From positions 1 through 64,000 of the forward strand of contig NZ_JACSNX010000010.1 in the NCBI RefSeq assembly GCF_016902445.1: a stretch of 64,000 bases of DNA, written 5' to 3'. Under the pieces are notes generated by a model, which was not told the DNA's origin, did not search any database, and saw nothing but the letters and a program-made list of their open reading frames with translations. This stretch comes from Oscillibacter valericigenes. GTDB taxonomy: Bacteria > Bacillota > Clostridia > Oscillospirales > Oscillospiraceae. Shown in pieces: positions 34,481 to 43,758 of the stretch (position 1 is the first letter of the stretch; each line of letters starts with the position of its first letter). Both the position numbers and the translations under genes were made by a program.

Positions 34481-35872
34481 TCAGGAGGGCAGAGGGGCCT
34501 TCCCCTCCCCGGCGGGCGGGGAGGGCGGAAAATTCAGGATCCGGCGGATGGCCAGCGCATACACGGCGATGCTGACGACGGGGCCCAGAATGTCGGAGAT
34601 GGGCTCGGCGTAAAAGGTGGCCCGGGCGCCGAAGGCCGCCGGCAGGGCGAACAGGGCGATAAAGTACACCGCCTTCCGGAAGGCGGACAGGGGCAGGGCC
34701 AGCTGCACCTTCCCCATGCCGGTGAACCCGTCCACAATGGCGTACTGCAGCCCCAGGGGGATCAGGGCCAGGGTGCAGATGTGGATGGCGTCCAGGGCCT
34801 CCGCCGCCAGCGCCGGCTCCGTGGTGAAGAGCCGCACGAACAGCGCGCCCCCCAGTCGGGCCGCCAGGAACAGCAGCGTCACATAGACCGCGCACAGCCC
34901 GGCGATGAAGGCCTGGGCCTTCAGGATGCGGTCCCGCCGCCGGGCGCCGTAGTTGTAGGCCAGGATGGTGCCGGTGCCGGCGGAGATGCCGCCCAGGGGC
35001 ATGGTCACCACCAGCATGAAGCTCTGGGCGATGGTGGCGCAGGTCACCAGCCGGTCCCCCAGCTCCGCCCCGCCGTAGGACTGGAGGATGGCGTTCATGG
35101 AGATGATCATGATATTGTCCACGCCGATGATGAGGAAGGGCGTCATGCCCACCGCCAGGATGCGGAGCATCAGCCGCCCGTCATACCCGCCGAAGGTGAC
35201 GGCGACGGGCACGGACTTGCTGAAGAGGAACCGCAGCACATACAGGCAGCTGGCCAGCTGGGAGAGCACCGTGGCCACAGCGGCCCCGGCCACCCCCATG
35301 TCGAAGCCGAAGATGAACACCGGGTCCAGAATGATGTTCAGCGCCGCCCCCAGCATGACGGAGATCATGCCCTTCCGGGCGTAGCCCTGGCAGATGATGA
35401 ACTGGTTCAGCCCCAGGGCCAGCAGGTTGAACACCGTGCCGCAGAGGTAGACGGTGAAGTACGTATTGGCATAGCCGTAGGTGGCGCCGCTGGCGCCGAA
35501 GGCCATCAGCATGGGCTGCCGCAGGGGAAAGACCACCGCCATCAGGGCCACGGAGCAGACACACAGCATCAAAAAGCTGTTGGAGAGGATCTTCCGGGCC
35601 TCCTCCGTCTTGCCGGCCCCCATGCGGATGCTCATGAGGGGCGCGCCCCCCACGCCGATGAGGGAGGCAAAGGCGCCGATCAGCGTCACCACCGGGCCGC
35701 AGACTCCCACCCCCGCCAGGGCGGTCTCCCCGATCACCGGGATGTTGCTGATGTAGATGCGGTCCACGATGCTGTACAGCACGCTGACGAACTGGGCCAG
35801 CATGCTGGGGATGGCGATCCGCAGCACCAGGGGCCGGATGGGATCCGTGCCCAGATTGTTCTCCAGCTTCAT
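34481..35872 (-). CDS. MATE-family efflux protein
   Basis: 463 residues from ATG 35872 (MKLENNLG, AGGAGAG upstream). Twelve membrane helices in two halves; MATE marks are LYSIVDRIYISNI, the repeated GVGVCGPVVTLIGAFASL, and MPLGGISAGTGTILAYNYGA in the second half. Expected to export cationic drugs or metabolites by Na+ or H+ antiport. A hairpin with a T tract lies in its leader, discussed separately. Confidence 0.92.
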   Translation of the reverse strand: MKLENNLGTDPIRPLVLRIAIPSMLAQFVSVLYSIVDRIYISNIPVIGETALAGVGVCGPVVTLIGAFASLIGVGGAPLMSIRMGAGKTEEARKILSNSFLMLCVCSVALMAVVFPLRQPMLMAFGASGATYGYANTYFTVYLCGTVFNLLALGLNQFIICQGYARKGMISVMLGAALNIILDPVFIFGFDMGVAGAAVATVLSQLASCLYVLRFLFSKSVPVAVTFGGYDGRLMLRILAVGMTPFLIIGVDNIMIISMNAILQSYGGAELGDRLVTCATIAQSFMLVVTMPLGGISAGTGTILAYNYGARRRDRILKAQAFIAGLCAVYVTLLFLAARLGGALFVRLFTTEPALAAEALDAIHICTLALIPLGLQYAIVDGFTGMGKVQLALPLSAFRKAVYFIALFALPAAFGARATFYAEPISDILGPVVSIAVYALAIRRILNFPPSPPAGEGKAPLPS

Positions 35873-35895
35873 AACAGGTCTCTCCTGAAACACAC

Positions 35896-35957
35896 AAAAA
35901 TCGGGCTGCCCGCATCGGACAGCCCTCTCATTATAATACAAGATTTTCAGTTTGCAA
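35896..35957 (-). promoter_or_regulatory. MATE promoter followed by terminator-type hairpin
   Basis: TTGCAA, 16 bp, TATAAT (35930-35957) precedes a GGGCTG...CAGCCC stem (35903-35925) and a T tract (35896-35900) before the MATE gene. It may be the terminator of the upstream gene or an attenuator in the MATE leader. Confidence 0.55.
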
Positions 35958-36456
35958 CCCCGGATTCGCCCCGGAGAAGGTTGGCCAGCTCACGGCTCAG
36001 TGCCTCCGCCGTGCCGTTCCCGAAGTAGTCCAGCCGGACGATCCTGCCGTTCAGCCAAATTTTCCCGGTGCCGCTGTAGACATCAAACTCCCGCTCCGTG
36101 TCCTGGGGATCATACAGCGTCACGCTCAGGCTGCCGATGCCGGAGATGCCGGTCTCCCCCGTCAGGGTGTCCCAGCAGGGGTGCCAGGTGTAGCCGTCCA
36201 GCAGGGCCAGCACCGCCAGGGCCTGTTCGCTGCCCGCCGGGAGGGTGTACCGCTCCATGTCCATGGTGGGCCGGTTGTAGAAGTTCCCCTCGTCCCGGAC
36301 TTCCTCCCAGCCGGTAGTGACAATGGAGGCGCTGATCTCCCGCCCCTCCAGACCCAGGGTGCCGGTGAGAGACCGGGGCCACAGCATCCAGAGGGCGAAG
36401 GCCAAAACAGCCGCCGCCAGCAGGATCAAAATCCCGTTTCGGAGTTTTCGAGCCAT
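35947..36456 (-). CDS. Membrane-anchored hypothetical protein
   Basis: 169 residues. One N-terminal membrane anchor (ILILLAAAVLAFALWML, about 9-26) and an extracytoplasmic domain with ISASIVTTGWEEVRD, YTLPAGSEQALAVLALLDGYTW and FDVYSGTGKIWLNGRIVRL. No family recognised. A ribosome binding site, GGGAGCGG, is spaced rather far. Monocistronic, probably terminated by the hairpin at 35903-35925. Confidence 0.7.
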   Translation of the reverse strand: MARKLRNGILILLAAAVLAFALWMLWPRSLTGTLGLEGREISASIVTTGWEEVRDEGNFYNRPTMDMERYTLPAGSEQALAVLALLDGYTWHPCWDTLTGETGISGIGSLSVTLYDPQDTEREFDVYSGTGKIWLNGRIVRLDYFGNGTAEALSRELANLLRGESGVAN

Positions 36457-36543
36457 GAAAGCACCGCTCCCTTCCCGCAGTTACCCTCAGAATACCACAG
36501 GCAAAGGGCAGCTTCCATCAAATCCGTGTAAAATTTCCAGGCT

Positions 36544-37416
36544 TTACAGCCCCCGCAGGTCAAAGTCCGGGGTGTACTCCTCTTTGGCCGACGTCCGTTC
36601 CTGGGTGTAGCCGTCGGTGATGCCGCAGTTTTCCATGTACGCCACCGCCGCCCGGTACTCCGCCTTCGTCACGTGGCGGGCCATGCTGCCCACGGCCCCC
36701 GGCTGGGGGGTGTACTGGGCCATCAGGGAGAACAGCACCTCCCCGGGGCGGAAGGTCTCCGCCACCCAGTCGATGACCCGTCGGGTGTTTTCCAGCTCCC
36801 CCGGCAGCAGCAGGTGGCGGATCAGCACGCCTTGCTTCAGCAGTCCATTCTCCATCCGGTACGGCCCTGTCTGGCGGAACATCTCCAAAATGGCCCGGCT
36901 GGCCCAGTCAAAGTAGTCCGCCGCGGCGGAGTACTTCCGGGCGGGCTCGGGGAGGGCGTACTTCAGGTCCGGCAGATACACCCGGACCTTCCCCTCCAGC
37001 CGCCGGAGGGTCTCCGGCTTCTCGTAGCCGCCGCAGTTCCACACCACCGGCACGGGCCACTCCTCGTCCCCCAGGGCCTCCAGAACGGCGTCGGTGAAGT
37101 GGGTGGGGGTCACCAGGTCCAGGCAGGCGGCGCCCTGATCGATCAGCTCGTGAAAGATCTCCCGCAGCCGCTCCACGGTCAGGGGCTTCCCCACGTCCCC
37201 CTGGGAGATGGGCTTGTTCTGGCAGAAGCAGCACCGGAGATTGCAGCCGGAGAAGAACACCGTCCCGGCCCCATGTTCCCCCACCAGGCAGGGCTCCTCC
37301 CACTGATGGAGCATGGCCCGGGCCGCCACGGGAAGGCTGGGCTGGCGGCACACGCCGCCCCCCTTCGTCTCCGTCCGCTCCGCGCCGCAGTCCCGGGGGC
37401 ACAGGCGGCAGATCAC
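36544..37416 (-). CDS. Radical SAM protein of the PflX (pyruvate formate-lyase activase-like) family
   Basis: 290 residues from GTG 37416, which overlaps the thymidine kinase stop (GTGA); GGAGGACC precedes it. Early cysteines ICRLCPRDC and GVC, then the radical SAM cluster C58-X3-C62-X2-C65 in FSGCNLRCCFCQ. Further motifs are LVTPTHFTDAV, VVWNCGGYEK and VYLPDLKYA, typical for PflX. It would generate a glycyl radical on, or otherwise modify, an unknown partner enzyme. Coupled to tdk and downstream of it in the operon. Confidence 0.88.
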   Translation of the reverse strand: MICRLCPRDCGAERTETKGGGVCRQPSLPVAARAMLHQWEEPCLVGEHGAGTVFFSGCNLRCCFCQNKPISQGDVGKPLTVERLREIFHELIDQGAACLDLVTPTHFTDAVLEALGDEEWPVPVVWNCGGYEKPETLRRLEGKVRVYLPDLKYALPEPARKYSAAADYFDWASRAILEMFRQTGPYRMENGLLKQGVLIRHLLLPGELENTRRVIDWVAETFRPGEVLFSLMAQYTPQPGAVGSMARHVTKAEYRAAVAYMENCGITDGYTQERTSAKEEYTPDFDLRGL

Positions 37417-38003
37417 AGCAGGTCCTCCGGGTGGAAGTCCGGGCCCAGGTCCCCGGCCATCCAGTGTCTGCGGCACAGGCCGATGTACTGGTCATTGGCC
37501 CCCAGCACCACCTGCTCGCCCTCCTTGAGGACCTTGCCGGTGTGGTCGAACCGGGCGTTGAAGGTGGCCTTCTTGCCGCACCAGCAGATGGTCTTGACCT
37601 CCTCGATCTTGTCGGCCATCACCAGCAGGGCCTCGCTGCCGGGGAACAGGTCCCCCTTGAAGTCCGCCCGCAGGCCGTAGCAGATGACGGGGATGCCCAG
37701 GTCATCCACCAGACCCACCAGGTACATGACCTCCTCCTTTGTCAGGAACTGGGCCTCGTCCACGATGACGCAGGCGTTCTGCTGCAGCTCCATGACGGAG
37801 AGCTGCTGCATCTCGTCAAAGTAGATGCAGGGGTAGGTGAGGCCGATGCGGGAGACCACCATGTGGTCCCCGTCCCGGGTGTCCAGCCGGGGCTTGACCA
37901 GCAGGGTTTTCTGCCCCCGCTCCTCGTAGTTGAACCGGGTCATCAGGGCGTTTGCGGTCTTGCTGGAGCCCATGGCCCCGTATTTGAAATAGAGCTGTGC
38001 CAT
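37413..38003 (-). CDS. tdk: Thymidine kinase
   Basis: 196 residues from ATG 38003. Phosphorylates thymidine in the salvage pathway. P-loop GAMGSSKT (9-16), the DEAQF metal-binding motif (VDEAQFLTKEEV), the zinc-binding stretch TICWCGKKA with the later LCRRHW, and the lasso-like substrate loop. Its coding region overlaps the PflX-type start. Ribosome binding site AGGGAG is 12 nt upstream, so somewhat long. It lies below a cluster of small proteins on the same strand. Confidence 0.94.
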   Translation of the reverse strand: MAQLYFKYGAMGSSKTANALMTRFNYEERGQKTLLVKPRLDTRDGDHMVVSRIGLTYPCIYFDEMQQLSVMELQQNACVIVDEAQFLTKEEVMYLVGLVDDLGIPVICYGLRADFKGDLFPGSEALLVMADKIEEVKTICWCGKKATFNARFDHTGKVLKEGEQVVLGANDQYIGLCRRHWMAGDLGPDFHPEDLL

Positions 38004-38022
38004 TTGTCTGTTTTCTCCCTCT

Positions 38023-38502
38023 CTATGTATCTTCTGTCTCGTCTGTCCGGCAGTCTGCCGGCGCTGTCCGCTCTCCGCTGTTCTCCGCCGGGGGGATCTT
38101 CCACATGTTCCCGGGGGCCTCCAGCACCATCCGGCGGCAGGCACGGCAGAGCCAGGCCGTGCGGTGGGGTGTCATAAGGCCCCCTTCTGTGTCTACCCGG
38201 ATGATATTGCCTCTCCCCGCTCCCAGCCAAAACTTCCTGGCAGTCGGAACGCCCCGGATCCAGAACACTCCCCGGGAACCGGAGAGATATCCCATTTCCA
38301 TCTCCCGCCCGCACCAGGGGCAGGCCATGGGCGGGGGGCTTTGTGATCCCGCATCTCTTGACTGAAACGGTATCCTGCATGCGCTCCGGTCCTGTGTCTC
38401 GCCGTCAGGGGATACCGGAGGTTCCTCCTCCCGCCTGACCGGATCCCGCCGCTCCGGCGCATAGTCCCAGGGGTCCTCGCTTTTCTTCCAGAAGGGCATC
38501 AC
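38023..38502 (-). CDS. Small zinc-ribbon-like protein (DUF6487-like)
   Basis: 159 residues. The centre has ACPWCGREMEMGYLSG and WLCRACRRMVLE, two CxxC knuckles typical of DUF6487-like zinc proteins. The N-terminal part is charged and Pro-rich. It starts at ATG 38502, with AGGAGG five bases before, overlapping the stop of the upstream gene. Probably cytosolic; function unknown. In one operon with the small membrane proteins and tdk. Confidence 0.75.
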   Translation of the reverse strand: MMPFWKKSEDPWDYAPERRDPVRREEEPPVSPDGETQDRSACRIPFQSRDAGSQSPPPMACPWCGREMEMGYLSGSRGVFWIRGVPTARKFWLGAGRGNIIRVDTEGGLMTPHRTAWLCRACRRMVLEAPGNMWKIPPAENSGERTAPADCRTDETEDT

Positions 38503-38696
38503 ACATCCTCCTCGTCCTGCGTCCGCGCCCGGCGGACGTGGGCATCAAAGGTCTCTCCCGTCCGCCGGGGCAGAAAAGAGATGGGCGCCGGCGTCTCCCG
38601 GCCGTGGTAGTAGCACCACAGCCACCGCAGGCACCAGACCAGCTTGCGGATCAGCAGGGCCAGCAACAGCAGCCCCGCCAGATTGATGAGTTCCAT
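38499..38696 (-). CDS. Small membrane protein
   Basis: 65 residues with one N-terminal helix (INLAGLLLLALLIRKLVWCLRWL) and a basic-acidic tail. Lies between two other short genes with overlapping ends (its TGA overlaps the next ATG), so it is likely real. No family recognised. Confidence 0.6.
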   Translation of the reverse strand: MELINLAGLLLLALLIRKLVWCLRWLWCYYHGRETPAPISFLPRRTGETFDAHVRRARTQDEEDV

Positions 38697-38702
38697 GGTG
38701 CC

Positions 38703-38942
38703 TCACTTGTCCTTTTCGTCCTCGTCGTCCACGTCCTTGTAATCCACCGTGTACACGGGGCCGTGGAATTTGGGCTCCTGCCTGTCCTCGTCCCGATAGC
38801 GGGCAGAGGTCTTTTTCAGCCGCCGTGCCACCAGGATCACCGCCACGATCAGCAGGATGGGCACCGCGAACCGCAGCGCCAACAGCAAAAAGCTCCCCAG
38901 CAGCCGGAACAGCGTCAGGGGCAGGCCCACCAGCAAGCTCAT
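38703..38942 (-). CDS. Small membrane protein with acidic tail
   Basis: 79 residues; one or two hydrophobic stretches (FRLLGSFLLLALRFAVPILLIVAVILV) and an acidic C-terminal tail (VDYKDVDDEDEKDK). Starts three bases after mutY ends, so it is probably translated from the mutY transcript. Function unknown. Confidence 0.6.
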   Translation of the reverse strand: MSLLVGLPLTLFRLLGSFLLLALRFAVPILLIVAVILVARRLKKTSARYRDEDRQEPKFHGPVYTVDYKDVDDEDEKDK

Positions 38943-38945
38943 TTG

Positions 38946-40037
<1,092 letters not shown>

Positions 40038-40043
40038 GGTATG

Positions 40044-40052
40044 ATTGTACCA
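40044..40052 (-). promoter_or_regulatory. Extended -10 promoter of mutY (leaderless)
   Basis: TGGTACAAT on the minus strand, six bases before the mutY ATG. No -35 match. The surrounding block GGATCTGGTACAATCA resembles two more in the window: 40134-40142 and the parE promoter near 23398. Confidence 0.55.
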
Positions 40053-40133
40053 GATCCGCCAAACGGATACGGCACCCTTTCCGAAGGTCCGCCGCCGTGC
40101 CGCCCCCGGCCGCACAGGCACTGCGTTTCGGTT

Positions 40134-40142
40134 ATTGTACCA
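40134..40142 (-). promoter_or_regulatory. Second extended -10 promoter upstream of mutY
   Basis: GGATGTGGTACAATAACC, nearly the same context as 40044. It would start a 5' leader of about 90 nt for mutY. Confidence 0.4.
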
Positions 40143-40190
40143 CATCCGGCGGAAACTTCCCACCCCCTGGGCAAAAATTTTGAAAGTTCC

Positions 40191-40221
40191 TTGACCTTCC
40201 CCCGGGTGGAAGGTGTATGCT
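40191..40221 (+). promoter_or_regulatory. MerR-type promoter with 19-bp spacer and operator
   Basis: TTGACC, 19 bp, TATGCT. The spacer contains ACCTTCC-7-GGAAGGT (40194-40214), a perfect dyad like those of MerR-family promoters (the CueR-type half-sites are ACCTTCC). The overlong spacer is the hallmark of MerR activation by DNA untwisting. It drives the MerR operon. Confidence 0.85.
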
Positions 40222-40245
40222 GCCCACAGATGTGAGGTGATACGC

Positions 40246-40899
40246 TTGAAGATCAACGAGGTGGAGGCCCTGGTGGGCATCACCCGAAAGAACATCCGCT
40301 TCTACGAGGCGGAGGGCCTGCTCTGTCCCCGGCGGAACAGCCAGAACGGCTACCGGGACTACGGGAACGCGGAGGTGGAGGCCCTGCGGCGGATCAAGCT
40401 GCTGCGGAAGCTGGGGGTGCCGCTGGAGGAGATCCGGCAGATGCAGCAGGGCGTCCACACGGTGGGAGACGGCATGCGCCGCCATCTCATCACGCTGGAG
40501 CGGGAGCGGAAGAACATAGAGTCCTCGCTCCGTCTGTGCGCCGGCCTGACGGACCGGCAGGAACCGCTGGAGGAGCTGGACGCCCAGGCGCTTCTGGACG
40601 AGATGGCCCAGCTGGAACGGGAGGGAACGACCTTTATGAACAAGCAGAAGCAGGACACGAAGCGCCGCCGGTATGTGGCGCCCGTGCTCGCAGCGATCCT
40701 GATGGCGGTGCTGATGGCAGGGCTGATCTGGCTCTTCCTGTGGGCCTTTGCCGTGGACCCGGCGGGGGCGCCGCCGCTGCCGGTGCTGGCCCTGTTCGTG
40801 GTCATTCCGGCCGCAGTGGTGGTGGGCGTGATCATCGCCCTGGTCCAGCGGATCCGGGAGATCGAGCAGGGGGAGGAAGACGATGCGAAACGATATTGA
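40246..40899 (+). CDS. MerR-family regulator with C-terminal membrane hairpin
   Basis: 217 residues from TTG 40246 (GAGGTGA upstream). N-terminal MerR winged helix INEVEALVGITRKNIRFYE (1-70), then a coiled-coil dimerisation helix (75-100). The ligand part is replaced by a region ending in two membrane helices (about 144-169 and 178-202). No metal-binding cysteine pair is present. So it is a membrane-tethered autoregulator that may sense the envelope. It autoregulates via the 19-bp-spacer operator and is coupled to the small membrane protein whose start lies inside its end. Confidence 0.88.
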   Translation: MKINEVEALVGITRKNIRFYEAEGLLCPRRNSQNGYRDYGNAEVEALRRIKLLRKLGVPLEEIRQMQQGVHTVGDGMRRHLITLERERKNIESSLRLCAGLTDRQEPLEELDAQALLDEMAQLEREGTTFMNKQKQDTKRRRYVAPVLAAILMAVLMAGLIWLFLWAFAVDPAGAPPLPVLALFVVIPAAVVVGVIIALVQRIREIEQGEEDDAKRY

Positions 40900-41140
40900 G
40901 AAGGCCCGGGAGCGGCGGCAGGCCATCCTCTCCGCCATCGTCTGCGGGGCGATCCTGCTGGTGCTGGCCGCCGGCCTGCTGTGGCTGCGGACGATCCCAG
41001 GCGTGTCGGGCTGGCTCTCCGGCCTGCTTCTGATCCTGGTGATTTTTGACCTTGCGCAGCTGGTGTCCCTGGGCAGAGCCCTGTGGGAGCGGCTGCGGGA
41101 AATCGAGAAAGGAGAACTGTATGATTCTGTTGACGATTGA
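40883..41140 (+). CDS. Small two-helix membrane protein, paralogous to the MerR tail
   Basis: 85 residues starting inside the MerR gene (17-nt overlap). Two hydrophobic segments (AILSAIVCGAILLVLAAGLLW and WLSGLLLILVIFDLAQLV) followed by RLREIEKGELYDS, which matches RIREIEQGEEDD at the end of the MerR protein. It looks like a free copy of the regulator's membrane domain, a possible partner or antagonist. Confidence 0.75.
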   Translation: MRNDIEKARERRQAILSAIVCGAILLVLAAGLLWLRTIPGVSGWLSGLLLILVIFDLAQLVSLGRALWERLREIEKGELYDSVDD

Positions 41141-41435
41141 GTATGTTCCCGGCAGGGAGATCGAGGCCCTGGGCCTGGTAAAGGGCACGGTGGTCCAGTC
41201 CAAAAACTTCGGCAAGGACTTTATGGCGGGCATGAAGACCATCGTGGGCGGTGAGATCAGGGGCTACACAGAGATGCTCATCGAGGCCCGGCAGATCGCC
41301 ACCAAGCGGATGGTGGACGAGGCGGAAGCCCTGGGGGCCGACGCCGTGGTGGGCCTGCGGTACGGCTCCGCCTCTGTGATGCAGGGGGCGGCGGAGGTCA
41401 TCGCCTACGGCACGGCGGTGAAGTTCAAGGGATGA
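41121..41435 (+). CDS. YbjQ/UPF0145-family protein
   Basis: 104 residues from ATG 41121 behind AGGAGAA, overlapping the previous gene by 20 bases. Family blocks: VPGREIEALGLVKGTVVQSKN, KTIVGGEIRGYTEMLIEARQ and DAVVGLRYGSASV. The YbjQ fold forms pentameric or decameric rings; its function is unknown, though metal or small-ligand binding is suspected. Co-transcribed with the MerR regulator. Confidence 0.9.
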   Translation: MILLTIEYVPGREIEALGLVKGTVVQSKNFGKDFMAGMKTIVGGEIRGYTEMLIEARQIATKRMVDEAEALGADAVVGLRYGSASVMQGAAEVIAYGTAVKFKG

Positions 41436-42148
41436 CCGTCACCTTTCTGGACCACAGCGGCTTCCTGGTGGAGCTGCCGGGGGTGTGTCTGCTCTTCGAC
41501 TGGTGGAAGGGAGAGCTGCCCCCTCTGCCGGCGGGAAAGCCCCTGCTGGTGTGCGCCAGCCACCGGCACCCGGACCACTTCGACCCCAAGATCTTCTCCC
41601 TGGACGACGGCCGGCGGGAGGTCCGCTTCCTCCTGGGCAGGGGCATCCGCCTGACGGACCGGAATCGGGAAAAATGGGGGCTTTCAGAGGAAACCGCCGC
41701 CAAGTGCCAGGTGCTCTCCGGCGGGGAGACCGCCTCCCCCCTGTCCGGCGTCACGGTGGAGACGCTGCCCTCCACCGACGAGGGCGTGGCGTTCCTGGTG
41801 ACGGCGGACGGTCAGACCATCTTTCACGCCGGGGACCTGAACTGGTGGCACTGGGAGGGGGAGGATCCCGCCTGGAACCGGAACATGGAGGCGGATTTCA
41901 AGCGCTATGCGGAGCCCCTCCGGGGCCGGCGGATCGACCTGGCCATGCTGCCTCTGGACCCCCGGCTGGGGGCGGACGGCTTCCGGGGTCCCCGATCCTT
42001 TCTGGAGCTGGCGGACATCCGCCGCTTCCTGCCCATGCACCAGTGGGGGGACTTCGCCTTTACGGAGCAGTTTCTGGCGGCCTGTCCCCAGTTCCGGGAC
42101 CGGACCGTCCCTGTGGTGCGCCAAGGCCAGCAGTTCACATGGGAATAA
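41432..42148 (+). CDS. MBL-fold metallo-hydrolase
   Basis: 238 residues, ATG overlapping the YbjQ stop (ATGA). Metallo-beta-lactamase fold with metal site SHRHPDHF (HxHxDH), the Asp in FHAGDLNWW, and the late His in LPMHQWGDF. It resembles the UlaG/YtnP-like hydrolase branch. Substrate unknown. Last gene of the MerR operon, followed by a good terminator. Confidence 0.88.
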   Translation: MTVTFLDHSGFLVELPGVCLLFDWWKGELPPLPAGKPLLVCASHRHPDHFDPKIFSLDDGRREVRFLLGRGIRLTDRNREKWGLSEETAAKCQVLSGGETASPLSGVTVETLPSTDEGVAFLVTADGQTIFHAGDLNWWHWEGEDPAWNRNMEADFKRYAEPLRGRRIDLAMLPLDPRLGADGFRGPRSFLELADIRRFLPMHQWGDFAFTEQFLAACPQFRDRTVPVVRQGQQFTWE

Positions 42149-42156
42149 GCGGCAAA

Positions 42157-42186
42157 AGCCGGACCCTTTCGGGTCCGGCTCTTTTC
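42157..42186 (+). terminator. Terminator of the MerR operon
   Basis: AGCCGGACCC, loop TTTC, GGGTCCGGCT, then CTTTTC. Confidence 0.88.
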
Positions 42187-42233
42187 TGCGTGGAGCGTTC
42201 CGTGATCGTCACTCTCCACTCCTCGCTCTCTTT

Positions 42234-43286
42234 TCAGGCCTGGGGCAGGATCAGGCAGCTGCCGGTCACATCGGGACCGTAGGCCGTCAGCTCCGCCGCG
42301 AAGTCCGCGGCCTCGCTGGCGGCGGTGACCGCTGCCGTCAGCGCCGGGATCTGGTCCGCCGTGGTGACGGCGTAGATCCGGTCCACCAGGGGGGCGATGT
42401 CCGCCAGCACCAGGCCGGCGGTGTCGTCAGTCCCGGCGGTGAGGACCTCCGCCGGCAGCTCGATGGAGATGACCACGTCATATTCCGCCAGGGCGCTCCG
42501 CAGCTCCTCCAGGAACGTGCGGATGCTCTCCGCCCGGTCGGCGCCGTTGTAGTCGATCTTGTCCAGGGGGCCCGTTGTGGGATAACCCACGTCCGTCAGC
42601 AGGATCTCGTCAAAGCCCAGATCCGCGATCTCCCGGGCCAGGCCGCACAGGTACTGCCGGGCCGCCGGCTTGCTGGGGTCCAGCCAGTTCAGATCGTTCC
42701 CGTCATAGTAGATATAGCCGCCGGTGTTCTTCAGGCCCATGCCCTCCACGTCCGCCCGGGCAGCGATGGGGTCCAGGAAGCAGCTCATCCGGGCGATGGT
42801 GTGGTAGCGGCTCTCCGTCACCTCTGCCAGGGCCGCGGCGGTGTCCTCCGCCGTGCTCACCGTGCCGGCTGCGGCGCCGGCGGCTGCAAAGCAGATGTGT
42901 CCGGCGCTGTCCTTCAGCGTGACGGCGGCGGCGTTCCAGGCAGGGGCGGACATCATAGTGGCCCCCATCCATGTCTCCTGCCAGTCCGCCCGGGTCAGCG
43001 GTGCCGCCCCGGCGGAAAAGGCCGCCAGCTCTGCCGGTGCCTCCGGCTCCTGGACCGTGATCTCCACATTCTGCAGGGGATCCTCCTCTTCCGCAGGCGG
43101 AACGGATGCCTCCTGCCGCCAGGGCAGGTCCAGGCGGGCGTTGCCGTCCGCGTCGTAGACGATATACTCCTGCAGCCACAAAAAGCCCACTGCCGCCAGG
43201 ATGATCAGCACCAGCACCACGGCCAGCGCGATCTTCCCCTTGGAAGTCCGGCCCCGGTAGCTGCGGTAGCCCTTTGTTCCTCCCAT
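42234..43286 (-). CDS. DUF4015-like putative glycoside hydrolase, membrane-anchored
   Basis: 350 residues with a basic N terminus and one anchor helix (about 18-38). The outer domain is of the glycoside-hydrolase-like DUF4015 type: SRYHTIARMSCFLDP, YYDGNDLNWLDPSKPAARQYLCGL, ADLGFDEILLTDVGYPT and VVISIELPAE. It has the barrel look of that family. Start behind GTGAGGTGACC. Convergent with the MerR operon and next to rpiB on the same strand. Confidence 0.85.
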   Translation of the reverse strand: MGGTKGYRSYRGRTSKGKIALAVVLVLIILAAVGFLWLQEYIVYDADGNARLDLPWRQEASVPPAEEEDPLQNVEITVQEPEAPAELAAFSAGAAPLTRADWQETWMGATMMSAPAWNAAAVTLKDSAGHICFAAAGAAAGTVSTAEDTAAALAEVTESRYHTIARMSCFLDPIAARADVEGMGLKNTGGYIYYDGNDLNWLDPSKPAARQYLCGLAREIADLGFDEILLTDVGYPTTGPLDKIDYNGADRAESIRTFLEELRSALAEYDVVISIELPAEVLTAGTDDTAGLVLADIAPLVDRIYAVTTADQIPALTAAVTAASEAADFAAELTAYGPDVTGSCLILPQA

Positions 43287-43320
43287 GCGGTCACCTCACT
43301 TCCGGAGAGCTGTCTCTCGT

Positions 43321-43758
43321 TCAGGGCTGGATGGCGTTGAGCTTCTCCACCCGCCGGGCGTGGCGTCCGCCCTCGAAATCCGTGGAGAGGAAGACCTCCA
43401 CCATCCGCTCCGCCAGGTTCTTGCCGGTGAAGCCGGCGCCGATGGCCAGCATGTTGGCGTCGTTGTGGCGGCGGGTCATCTCCGCCTCCAGGGAGTCGGC
43501 GCAGTGGGCGCAGCGGATGCCCTTCACCTTATTGGCAGCGATGGAGATGCCGATGCCGGTGGTGCAGATGACGATGCCGTAGTCATATTCGCCGGAGGCC
43601 ACGGCCCGGGCCGCCGCCTCGCCGAAGTCGGGGTAGTCGCAGCTCTCCGTGGAGTAGCAGCCGAAGTCCTTGTACTCGTGGCCCAGCTTTTCCAGCAGCT
43701 GGATGATGTCGCATTTCAGCGCGTACCCGCCGTGATCGGAACCCAGAGCGATTTTCAT
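43321..43758 (-). CDS. rpiB: Ribose-5-phosphate isomerase B
   Basis: 145 residues from ATG 43758 (AAAAGGAG upstream). Interconverts ribose-5-phosphate and ribulose-5-phosphate. Family motifs: LGSDHGGYALK near the N terminus, the catalytic Cys65 in VICTTGIGIS, and IRCAHCADSLEAEMTRRHND. Downstream neighbour is the DUF4015 gene, 34 bases away, so they may share a transcript. Confidence 0.95.
   Translation of the reverse strand: MKIALGSDHGGYALKCDIIQLLEKLGHEYKDFGCYSTESCDYPDFGEAAARAVASGEYDYGIVICTTGIGISIAANKVKGIRCAHCADSLEAEMTRRHNDANMLAIGAGFTGKNLAERMVEVFLSTDFEGGRHARRVEKLNAIQP

Noticed and set aside
40191-40221. Copper-type MerR operator, suggesting a CueR-like copper sensor
   Set aside because: The dyad resembles the copper site, but the protein has no metal-binding cysteine pair and no copper pump or chaperone gene follows, so only a MerR-type site is claimed.
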